A stretch of 6,131 nt of DNA from Candidatus Iainarchaeum sp. (GTDB taxonomy: Archaea; Iainarchaeota; Iainarchaeia; Iainarchaeales; UBA10191). Below the pieces are notes generated by a model. It saw only the letters and a list, made by a program, of their open reading frames with translations. It was not told where the DNA came from and searched no databases. The stretch is from the NCBI GenBank assembly GCA_013331925.1, contig DUFJ01000082.1, forward strand, positions 1,838 through 7,968, in the 5' to 3' direction. The translations under genes were made by a program, and so were the position numbers. Position 1 is the first letter of the stretch. Each line of letters begins with the position of its first letter. This document shows positions 1 through 4,696 of this stretch, piece by piece.

Positions 1-35
1 ACAAGAACATTAATCACTGAAACTTCAGTCAAAAA

Positions 36-896
36 TCACACCTTCACCTTCAAAGCATTTAGCAATAAAGGCCTTAAAACCAAAAGCTTTTGCTTTGCAT
101 CAAATGCCTCAAAACTTTTCAGGCTTTTCTCGTCAAGCTTGGAATCTCCAGCAGCAAAAGCAATAACGCCCTTGAGCAATGCATCCTCTGCATTTTCCGC
201 AATTATAAAATCATTGCCTGAATTCCAATCCTTAAGCTTTTTAGCCAAGGCTTTTGGCTTTTTTCCAACCAAAACAATCTCGCAGCCTCTCTTGAGCAAA
301 AGCCAGCAGGCTTTAAAATCATCAGCTGTTTTTTTTCCGACAAAAAAGCCAATCCTTCCGGAAACTCCAACAGGCAATCCTCCAAAGCCTCTGGATTGAT
401 TTGCGTAAAGGAAAAAGCACTCCTCAAAAGCCTCTACTGTAATTTTCACTTGCGGAGAGGAAAGGTTTACTTTCACTCCTTTCACAGCATTCCTTACAGC
501 ATCCCCGCCTCTTACCTCAACAGCGTGAGAGTTGAAATGATGCCTTCCAATCACCTTAGCCCTTACAGCAAAGGTTTGGCTTTTTTTCAAAACCTTAGGG
601 GCAAACAAGGCAATCTCCTGCTCGATTGCAGGAAGCTCTGGCCTGTCAAACTTTCTAGCAACAGCCAAGGCGTGGATTCCAAAAACTTTTTTCAAAGCCT
701 TAAGCGCTTTTTCTGCATCAGGGCTTTGGAAGAAAATCCTGCCGCCCTTGCGGAAAAAATCCCTGGCACCAAGCTTTTTGGATTTCAAAACCTGCTTTAT
801 ATTCCATTCCAAAGCCTTCATGAAGGACTGCCTTACAAAATCGCTCTTCAGGCTTATCTCCGAGGCAGTCTTCACCAAAACCCAATCTCCAGGCAT
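36..896 (-). CDS. ThiI-family THUMP protein with degenerate PP-loop domain
   Basis: ThiI normally transfers sulfur to uridine 8 of tRNA (s4U). This 286-residue protein has the family's N-terminal ferredoxin-like region (about 5-75, with VLVKTASEISLKSDFVRQSF) and a THUMP RNA-binding region (about 76-165). It also has the typical linker GFGGLPVGVSGR (170-181) and WLLLKRGCE at 198-206, where the PP-loop ATPase should begin. The SGGxDS pyrophosphatase motif is missing; GKKTADD (187-193) takes its place. The C-terminal domain is only about 105 residues, roughly half the usual size. The frame is intact, so I infer a functional tRNA-binding protein that has lost thiolation chemistry, rather than a pseudogene. 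The ATG at 896 is chosen because family similarity begins there. An upstream ATG at 1055 would add 53 unrelated residues and overlap the divergent acetyltransferase gene. A T5 run directly follows the stop. Family call firm; catalytic loss is inference from the motif. Confidence 0.82.
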   Translation of the reverse strand: MPGDWVLVKTASEISLKSDFVRQSFMKALEWNIKQVLKSKKLGARDFFRKGGRIFFQSPDAEKALKALKKVFGIHALAVARKFDRPELPAIEQEIALFAPKVLKKSQTFAVRAKVIGRHHFNSHAVEVRGGDAVRNAVKGVKVNLSSPQVKITVEAFEECFFLYANQSRGFGGLPVGVSGRIGFFVGKKTADDFKACWLLLKRGCEIVLVGKKPKALAKKLKDWNSGNDFIIAENAEDALLKGVIAFAAGDSKLDEKSLKSFEAFDAKQKLLVLRPLLLNALKVKV

Positions 897-904
897 AATA
901 CCAA

Positions 905-940
905 ATGATTTAAAACAAAGCCAATAAAAAACAATAAACA
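905..940. promoter_or_regulatory. Shared AT-rich divergent promoter region
   Basis: The 64 bases between the divergent ThiI-like and serine acetyltransferase genes contain an AT-rich stretch (about 921-939). It lies about 30 bases before both start codons, where a TATA box for leaderless or near-leaderless transcripts would sit. A second TATA-like match, GTTTTAAAT on the minus strand (916-908), is closer to consensus but only about 16 bases before the ATG at 896. Neither start has a clear Shine-Dalgarno site. Placement is tentative. Confidence 0.3.
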
Positions 941-960
941 GGCTTTGGAAAAGTGGTTGC

Positions 961-1530
961 TTGGGATTTTGGAAAAAGATAAAATCAGACCTTAAGGCTT
1001 TCATGAAAAACGACCCTGCAGCAAAAAGCAGGCTGGAAATAGTGCTTTCATACAATACCTTTCACGCTATTTTATTGCACCGCTTTACTCATCCATTATA
1101 CAAGCTTGGGATTCCAATACTTCCAAGGTTTGTTTCAAACATAAACCGCTTTCTTACAGGAGTGGAAATCCATCCAGGGGCAGAGATTGGAGAAAGCTTT
1201 TTCATGGACCACGGAACAGCCACTGTAATCGGAGAGACAGTAAAGATTGGGAAGAATTGCACTCTATTCCATAATGTGACTTTGGGAGGCACTGGAAAGC
1301 ATTCCGGAAAAAGGCACCCGACTTTAGGGGATAATGTTTACGTAGGGACTGGAGCGACAATTCTAGGGCCTGTAAAAATCGGGGATAACGTGATGATTGG
1401 CGCTGAAACATTCATAATAATGCATGACGTTCCAAGCAACTGCACTGTTGTCGGAGTGCCCGCAAAGATTGTGAAAATGAACGGGAAAAAAATTAATAAA
1501 AAGCTCCTAAAAACCAGGCAAAGGCAATGA
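961..1530 (+). CDS. cysE: Serine O-acetyltransferase (CysE type)
   Basis: Transfers acetyl from acetyl-CoA to L-serine, giving O-acetylserine, the cytosolic precursor of cysteine. The 189-residue protein has the family's short helical N-terminus (DPAAKSRLEIVL at 18-29, then HAILLHR) followed by a left-handed beta-helix of hexapeptide repeats (about 68-170). Expected active-site positions are present: GVEIHPGAEIG (67-77; Glu69 sits where E. coli CysE has Asp143, a substitution common in Gram-positive enzymes), DHG (83-85), VTLGGTGK (106-113) and RHPT (118-121). The end, VVGVPAKIV (163-171) plus a lysine-rich tail, is also typical. The length matches short archaeal and Gram-positive forms. The start is TTG, with MGFWKKIKSDL leading straight into the conserved region; no better in-frame start is seen. 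It converges on the GrpB-family gene across 5 bases. A cysteine synthase partner is not in the window. Confidence 0.93.
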   Translation: MGFWKKIKSDLKAFMKNDPAAKSRLEIVLSYNTFHAILLHRFTHPLYKLGIPILPRFVSNINRFLTGVEIHPGAEIGESFFMDHGTATVIGETVKIGKNCTLFHNVTLGGTGKHSGKRHPTLGDNVYVGTGATILGPVKIGDNVMIGAETFIIMHDVPSNCTVVGVPAKIVKMNGKKINKKLLKTRQRQ

Positions 1531-1535
1531 AAAAA

Positions 1536-2057
1536 CTATCCAAACCCGGTTAATGCTTCATTTGTTAAATTTTCAAGAAACTCTTTCTTAACGGCCCTAT
1601 ACTTTTTTCCATCCTCTTTAGCAAGTTTCACTGCCTTTTTCTTTAACGCAGCATATTCAATCCTAAACTTAGGCCTAGCCTTCAAAAACTCCGCCAAAGC
1701 AAGAGTTCTCCTGAAAGTTAAACTATCGTGAAATGTCAAATGAACGTGAAACCTTTGCAACTTTCCAAATAGTACTTGGTCCTTTTGAAAAAACAGCCTT
1801 TGCGTACTCCCTGCCTTGCGCTTGAAAACAAATCCTTGGCTTTCCAACAAACGCCTTGCTTCCTTAAGCCGGGGTTTTTTCACTGAAACTAAAATGTCAA
1901 TAATTCCCTTGCCTCCCAAGCCAGGAACAGCAGTGCTTCCGACATGCGCTATAATTGCATCACTCGGCAGAACTTTCTTCAACCCTGCCTTCTCCCTTCT
2001 AAACCAGTTAGGAAAATCTTTAGAATACGGGCGAAAAGCATACTTTCTGAAAACCAA
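1536..2057 (-). CDS. GrpB/UPF0157 family nucleotidyltransferase-like protein
   Basis: This 173-residue protein carries the signature of the GrpB family (COG2320, UPF0157), a branch of the nucleotidyltransferase fold whose substrates are largely unknown. Visible marks are HVGSTAVPGLGGKGIIDILV (38-57) with the G-S-T and D54 positions of the fold, FHVHL (103-107), and a lysine-rich C-terminal helix with KKYRAVKKEF (151-160). The length is normal for the family. The start is TTG, directly after an in-frame TGA; no ATG or GTG gives a better N-terminus, and YAFRPYSKDFPNWF (6-19) matches where family members usually begin. No Shine-Dalgarno site is evident. The six T that follow the stop on the minus strand (1535-1530) could end transcription. 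The family is secure, the biochemical function is not. Confidence 0.88.
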   Translation of the reverse strand: MVFRKYAFRPYSKDFPNWFRREKAGLKKVLPSDAIIAHVGSTAVPGLGGKGIIDILVSVKKPRLKEARRLLESQGFVFKRKAGSTQRLFFQKDQVLFGKLQRFHVHLTFHDSLTFRRTLALAEFLKARPKFRIEYAALKKKAVKLAKEDGKKYRAVKKEFLENLTNEALTGFG

Positions 2058-2089
2058 TCAAGAACACTGAAAAAACCAGTTATTGAATG

Positions 2090-2098
2090 TTTTTTTAA
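2090..2098 (+). promoter_or_regulatory. TATA-like box for tRNA-Cys
   Basis: TTTTTTTAA centred about 31 bases before the first base of the tRNA (2126). This predicts initiation about 5 bases before the mature 5' end, as expected for an archaeal tRNA gene with a short leader. Position and composition only. Confidence 0.45.
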
Positions 2099-2166
2099 CC
2101 TTACCTTCAAATAATTCTAAAAGACGCGGGGGTGGCAGAGCGGTTATGCATCGGCCTGCAGCTGCC

Positions 2167-2190
2167 CTTTTCTTTTTCCGAAAAGAAAAG
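2167..2190 (+). repeat. Intron hairpin 1
   Basis: Perfect 10-bp stem: CTTTTCTTTT (2167-2176) with AAAAGAAAAG (2181-2190), loop TCCG. It lies wholly inside the tRNA intron. Its 5' arm can also pair with a second purine copy downstream (2203-2216). Confidence 0.8.
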
Positions 2191-2222
2191 TGCAAGTTGC
2201 CCAAAAGAAAAAGGGCAAGTTG
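2181..2222 (+). repeat. Near-duplicate repeat in tRNA intron, with hairpin 2
   Basis: Two similar units lie almost in tandem: AAAAGAAAAGTGCAAGTTG (2181-2199) and AAAAGAAAAAGGGCAAGTTG (2203-2222). They differ by one added A and one T-to-G change and are spaced 22 bases apart. The second overlaps a 6-bp hairpin, TTGCCC (2197-2202) with GGGCAA (2213-2218) around a 10-base A-rich loop. The pattern suggests the intron grew by local duplication. Confidence 0.75.
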
Positions 2223-2270
2223 GTCAGCAGTTGATAGCCGAAGATCGCGAGTTCAAATCTCGCCCCTCGC

Positions 2271-2282
2271 TTTTCTTATTTT
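2271..2282 (+). terminator. T-rich terminator after tRNA-Cys
   Basis: TTTTCTTATTTT starts at the last base of the tRNA. Oligo-T tracts are the usual archaeal intrinsic termination signal. The tract includes the stop codon of the opposing NYN gene (2276-2278). Confidence 0.55.
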
Positions 2283-2956
2283 AGAATGCAGTTTGATTTG
2301 GAATCGAGCAGGATTAGCTTGTGAGTGTTGCATTGGTTCCTGAGTTCTGAAGAGCTTCCTTTATAGAAATGAAGATTGACAACTTGCTTTCCAAGCGATT
2401 GGGCTAGTTCAACTGCTGGGACAAAATCTGCATCTCCGCTGGCTAATAAAGCTGTTTGAAAACTGTTCTGGAAAGCGCCTTTTATCATGTCGGTAACAAG
2501 CAAGATGTCTATTCCTTTCTCTTTGGAAAGCTTCAGCAAGCCAGCATCTGAAAGAAAGGACTCAAGCTTAGGCGTGCAGGCTTTGCAAAAAGCAGCCTTG
2601 GCTTTTGCCTTCTCTACTCGCTCGCTTGAAGGCAAATACTTCAACTTTCTGGTTTTTATTATAATGCCGGGGATTTCTTTTTTCAAGCGTTCGTGAAATG
2701 ACTGCTGCCTGGAATACTGCCCTGGCTCGATAAGCCTGTTTTTAACTGCGTCATAGAAGAAAACGCAGGAAACCTCAAATTCTTTGGACAGTGCTTGAAA
2801 AAGCGCAGCATACGAGAAAAAACCGAACAAATTGTTCTGCCTTAACGCGTGATAAAAGTTAGAACCGTCTATGAAGAGAAACGCTTTCTTTTTACCAAGA
2901 AAATAAGCCCGAGATTGCAGGAGCAAGCTCGGGGATGCAATAACTATTACTATCAC
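2276..2956 (-). CDS. NYN-domain (LabA/DUF88-like) putative RNase
   Basis: NYN domains are PIN-like, metal-dependent nuclease folds, usually acting on RNA. From the GTG at 2956 the protein has 226 residues. Three acidic clusters match the family: FLFIDGSNFY (26-35, D30), KGIDILLVTDM (147-157, D150 and D156) and LLASGDADFVPAV (171-182, D175 and D177). LGKQVVNLHFY (188-198) is the usual following strand. The full catalytic set is present, so it is probably active. A lysine-rich middle with CKAC (124-127) is an insertion of unknown role. The start is uncertain: GTG 2956 is the first possible codon after an in-frame stop, but the first 20 residues look unrelated to the domain. A TATA-like box at 2973-2964 would begin transcription downstream of the GTG, so a TTG at 2926 is an alternative. 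The substrate is unknown; neighbours suggest RNA metabolism. Confidence 0.87.
   Translation of the reverse strand: MIVIVIASPSLLLQSRAYFLGKKKAFLFIDGSNFYHALRQNNLFGFFSYAALFQALSKEFEVSCVFFYDAVKNRLIEPGQYSRQQSFHERLKKEIPGIIIKTRKLKYLPSSERVEKAKAKAAFCKACTPKLESFLSDAGLLKLSKEKGIDILLVTDMIKGAFQNSFQTALLASGDADFVPAVELAQSLGKQVVNLHFYKGSSSELRNQCNTHKLILLDSKSNCILK
2908..2933. repeat. Hairpin at the 5' end of the NYN gene
   Basis: CCCGAG (2908-2913) pairs with CTCGGG (2928-2933). After an A-G mismatch, TTGC (2915-2918) pairs with GCAA (2923-2926) around the loop AGGA. This is a 10-pair stem with one internal mismatch. It falls in the first codons of the NYN gene if GTG 2956 is used. If the TTG at 2926 is used, that start codon lies inside the stem. 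Confidence 0.7.
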
Positions 2957-3066
2957 CGCTTTTGTTTAAAAACAACACGGTGTTTTTATTACATTGCTAG
3001 TTTTCGACAATCACCAAAAACGCTTTTTTAAAGGCATAATTTTAAAGAAAGCTTTCTGGCCATTGC

Positions 3067-3198
3067 TCAAGGCTTGCATTTCTTGCTCAGCTTTTCGGCG
3101 TAGATTTTCTCTGCCTTTCTTTCGTCCTGGTTTTCTGCCTTCCACTCCTCCAGCTCTAATTCCTCGCAGCTCATTTCATTGACTCTCTTGCCTTTCAT
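3067..3198 (-). CDS. Hypothetical 43-residue charged small protein
   Basis: I do not recognise a family. The gene opens with ATG at 3198 and ends with TGA at 3067-3069. It begins MKGKRVNEMSCEELELEEWK and ends LSKKCKP. It is dominated by Lys and Glu, probably helical, with one Trp and two Cys (11 and 41), and has no membrane segment or signal peptide. Evidence that it is real: GGAG lies 8 bases before the ATG; a TATA-like CTTTTTTAAAAAG (about 3242-3230) lies about 39 bases upstream, predicting a leader of about 14 bases that contains the GGAG; and the coding strand is purine-rich like the genes around it. It is divergent from the ATPase gene and 110 bases upstream of the NYN gene on the same strand. 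An overlapping plus-strand frame has no such signals. Function unknown; a small nucleic-acid- or protein-binding factor is possible. Confidence 0.6.
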   Translation of the reverse strand: MKGKRVNEMSCEELELEEWKAENQDERKAEKIYAEKLSKKCKP

Positions 3199-3207
3199 TA
3201 AACCAAC

Positions 3208-3243
3208 TCCGATGCTACTTTTTGGCTGGCTTTTTAAAAAAGG
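3208..3243 (-). promoter_or_regulatory. TATA-like box and GGAG site of the small gene
   Basis: On the minus strand CTTTTTTAAAAAG (about 3242-3230) is followed, about 25 bases later, by CGGAGTTGG. GGAG (3210-3207) is spaced 8 bases from the ATG at 3198. The TTTTTAAAAA core is palindromic, so it could also serve the plus strand. Confidence 0.5.
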
Positions 3244-3274
3244 CTTTTGGTGCAGGAATGCATCGACAATAAGA

Positions 3275-3307
3275 TTTTAAACACTTGAGGCTTTATTTTT
3301 TGGGGAG
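3275..3307 (+). promoter_or_regulatory. TATA-like box and Shine-Dalgarno of the ATPase gene
   Basis: TTTTAAA (3275-3281) would place initiation near 3300-3304. GGGGAG (3302-3307) lies 6 bases before the TTG at 3314 and decides that start. The leader would be about 10-14 bases, like that of the divergent small gene. Confidence 0.55.
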
Positions 3308-3313
3308 AATTTT

Positions 3314-3853
3314 TTGGGAAAGATAGTCATTACCGGAGGCCCAAGCGCCGGAAAGACAACAACGATTGACTGCCTCAAGGAATTAGGGTTTGAGACTGTT
3401 TCAGAATCAGCATTACGCGTTATCAGGCAACAGGCACAGTTGGAAAACGCAATTCTTCCATGGACTAATCCTGCAAAATTCCAGGAACTTGCGTTCGCCA
3501 TTCAATCAGAGGATGAAAGAAAGTGCAACGGCTCTAATGTTTTCCTGGACAGGTGCCTGGTGGACATTAAGGCTTACTGCAATTTTTTCAAGGCAAGAGA
3601 GCCTGAAGGATTGGGAGAGGCAATAAAAGAAGCAGCTTATGAAAGAGTGCTCTTTTTGGAAAGCCTGCCGGAAGAATACTGGCAAAAGACGATGAATGGA
3701 AAGCCGAGAAAGAACAGTTTTGAGGACGGCTTGAGGATTGCGGAGCTTATTTTTAAAGAGTTTGAAAATGCTGGGTTTGAGATAGCGAGAGTGCCTGTAA
3801 TGCCTGTGAAGGAAAGGACTGAGTGGATTTTGCAAAGCCTTGGGTTAAAATAA
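3314..3853 (+). CDS. AAA_28-type P-loop ATPase/kinase
   Basis: This 179-residue protein is a compact P-loop NTPase of the AAA_28 group (NadR/thymidylate-kinase-like fold), whose members are often annotated only as predicted ATPases. Walker A is GGPSAGKTT (8-16). A Walker-B-like strand ends in Asp-Arg at NVFLDRCLVDIKAY (75-88). Next come VLFLESLPEEY (112-122), then a lid region with Arg132 and Arg141, and the closing VPVMPVKERTEWIL (160-173), where family members have a beta strand and a conserved arginine. Length is typical and no other domain is fused. The fold suggests phosphorylation of a small metabolite or nucleotide; the substrate cannot be read from sequence. The TTG start is fixed by a good GGGGAG site and by MGKIVITGGP being the expected first strand. 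It has its own promoter and is probably transcribed alone. Confidence 0.85.
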   Translation: MGKIVITGGPSAGKTTTIDCLKELGFETVSESALRVIRQQAQLENAILPWTNPAKFQELAFAIQSEDERKCNGSNVFLDRCLVDIKAYCNFFKAREPEGLGEAIKEAAYERVLFLESLPEEYWQKTMNGKPRKNSFEDGLRIAELIFKEFENAGFEIARVPVMPVKERTEWILQSLGLK

Positions 3854-3875
3854 CAGAATGCTTGAAATGCAAGGC

Positions 3876-3891
3876 TTTTTAAAAGTTTTTT
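3876..3891 (+). terminator. Oligo-T tract after the ATPase gene
   Basis: T5 (3876-3880) and T6 (3886-3891) lie 23-38 bases after the stop codon, preceded by a weak 4-bp CTTG/CAAG inverted repeat. Compatible with archaeal oligo-T termination before the ribosomal-protein gene. Confidence 0.4.
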
Positions 3892-3929
3892 CAAGAGTAG
3901 TATGTAAGGAAAAAAGCTGTTTTTTGCGC

Positions 3930-3974
3930 TTTTTTTTAAAAAGGATTTTAAAAATTCAATTTTTTGGAACGGTG
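3930..3974 (+). promoter_or_regulatory. L10e promoter and ribosome binding site
   Basis: TTTTTTTTAAAAAGG (about 3930-3944) predicts initiation near 3962, giving a leader of about 18 bases. GGTG (3971-3974) lies 5 bases before the ATG at 3980. A second TATA-like ATTTTAAAAAT (3946-3956) sits too close unless the message is leaderless. Confidence 0.45.
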
Positions 3975-3979
3975 TTTGA

Positions 3980-4696
3980 ATGCCCTTAAGGCCTGGAAAA
4001 TGCTATAGGAGAGTGCACAAGCCTTCTTACACAAGGTCTGCTGTGAAAGTGCACAAGAGAAACTATATTGGCGCAGTTCCTGGCCTGAAGGTAAGGCAGT
4101 TCAACATGGGAAATCCGCTAAAGGACTTTCCTTACGTTATTGACATGATTGCTGAAGAGACAGTGCAGATCAGGGACAACGCGATAGAGGCATTAAGGAC
4201 TACTGTAAACCACTACTTGAACAAAAGGCTTGGAAGGGACAATTATTTCATAAAAATCAGGATTTTTCCATTCCAAATCTTGAGAGAGAACAAGCAAGCG
4301 CAAGGAGCAGGAGCTGACAGAGTCACTAAAGGAATGAGCCATCCTTTCGGAAAGCCTATAGGAAGGGCAGCCAGAATCCGCAAAGGCCAGGTGCTGTTAA
4401 GCCTGCTTGTTGACGAAGCAGACATCGAGCTTGGCAAAAAAGCGCTCTTGAGGGCAAGGCCAAAGCTGCCCTGCAAGCTAAGCGTTAAAGTGCATACAGA
4501 CGTGAAAAGCATTGGCACAAAGCCTAAAAAAACAAAGGAAGAAAAAGTGGAAGAAAAACCAGTGGAGGAAGAGGCAAAGGCTGAGGAAGGAAAGGAAGGG
4601 GAGGCAGGAAAGAAAGAAGCAGCCCCAGCAGCAGGAAAGGAAGCAGGAAAAGCAAAAGAAGCAGGCAAGGAAAAAAAGGAAGAGAAAAAGAAGTAA
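3980..4696 (+). CDS. rpl10e: Large-subunit ribosomal protein L10e (uL16) with charged C-terminal tail
   Basis: L10e (bacterial L16, uL16) binds 23S rRNA near the peptidyl-transferase centre and helps place tRNA in the A and P sites. The core, residues 1-180, is normal for archaea: MPLRPGKCYR, then PSYTRS (15-20), GNPLKDFPY (44-52), RIFPFQILRENK (94-105), the loop AGADRVTKGMSHPFGKPIGR (110-129) and VKVHTDV (169-175). Archaeal L10e usually ends near 170-180 residues. Here 58 further residues (181-238), almost only K, E, A and G, follow; they are likely disordered. The lysine-rich frame continues past the stop (see findings). ATG 3980 gives the standard N-terminus. The next gene starts 131 bases later with its own TATA-like box. 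Confidence 0.97.
   Translation: MPLRPGKCYRRVHKPSYTRSAVKVHKRNYIGAVPGLKVRQFNMGNPLKDFPYVIDMIAEETVQIRDNAIEALRTTVNHYLNKRLGRDNYFIKIRIFPFQILRENKQAQGAGADRVTKGMSHPFGKPIGRAARIRKGQVLLSLLVDEADIELGKKALLRARPKLPCKLSVKVHTDVKSIGTKPKKTKEEKVEEKPVEEEAKAEEGKEGEAGKKEAAPAAGKEAGKAKEAGKEKKEEKKK

Larger units (their letters stand above)
2162..2235 (+). other. tRNA-Cys intron at position 37/38
   Basis: The 74 bases between G37 (2161) and A38 (2236) would be removed by the archaeal splicing endonuclease. With these borders the precursor can form bulge-helix-bulge geometry. The outer helix is the anticodon stem. The central helix is CTGC (2156-2159) against GTTG (2230-2233), with one T-T mismatch and one wobble. The two 3-base bulges are A-G-C (2160-2162) and A-T-A (2234-2236), each cut after its second base. 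The inner helix is TGC (2163-2165) with GCA (2227-2229). Inside lie two hairpins and a near-duplicated repeat, described separately. No C/D-box guide motifs or open frame are seen. Confidence 0.85.
2126..2271 (+). tRNA. tRNA-Cys (GCA), intron-containing
   Basis: A full cloverleaf folds once a 74-base intron is removed. The acceptor stem is 2126-2132 with 2264-2270 (6 Watson-Crick pairs and one G-U). The D arm is 2135-2149 with a 3-bp stem and GG in the loop. The anticodon stem is 2151-2155 with 2237-2241 (5 pairs). The loop is C-T-GCA-G plus A2236, so the anticodon at 2158-2160 is GCA. The variable loop is 5 bases (2242-2246). The T stem is 2247-2251 with 2259-2263 (5 pairs) around TTCAAAT. 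The discriminator is T2271, the U73 identity base of tRNA-Cys, which supports the isotype. CCA is not encoded and must be added. The intron sits after base 37, the standard archaeal site. The 3' end lies 4 bases from the end of the opposing NYN gene. Confidence 0.95.

Noticed and set aside
1..10. Possible start of another minus-strand gene at the ATG at 10-8
   Set aside because: Only three codons are visible before the window edge, too few to support a gene, although GTGAT just upstream is compatible with a ribosome site.
36..900. Frequent AAGGCTTT/GCCTT-like words as possible interspersed repeat
   Set aside because: They follow from common Lys-Ala and Ala-Leu codon pairs in the minus-strand gene and show no fixed spacing or unit.
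139..908. Plus-strand open frames opposite the ThiI-like gene
   Set aside because: They are antisense to a gene with clear family motifs and encode no recognisable domain.
897..1055. Upstream extension of the ThiI-like gene to an ATG at 1055
   Set aside because: It adds 53 residues with no family similarity and overlaps the 5' end of the divergent serine acetyltransferase gene. The family N-terminus begins at the ATG at 896.
2162..2235. C/D-box guide RNA within the tRNA intron
   Set aside because: No RTGATGA C box or CTGA D box pair is present; the nearest match, GTTGATA at the 3' border, is not a C box.
961..2271. Functional link between serine acetyltransferase and tRNA-Cys as a cysteine-related cluster
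   Set aside because: A GrpB-family gene on the opposite strand separates them, they have separate promoters, and no cysteine synthase is visible; proximity alone is not enough.
2083..2343. Plus-strand 86-residue frame across the tRNA
   Set aside because: It reads through the tRNA-Cys exons and intron; the structural RNA explains the sequence.
3046..3057. 12-base palindrome AGAAAGCTTTCT
   Set aside because: Short, A/T-rich and lacking a second copy or fitting spacing to a promoter; likely chance.
2994..3182. Plus-strand 62-residue frame opposite the 43-residue gene
   Set aside because: It begins with TTG and no ribosome site, and its coding strand is pyrimidine-rich, unlike the other genes here. 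The minus-strand frame has promoter and GGAG signals.
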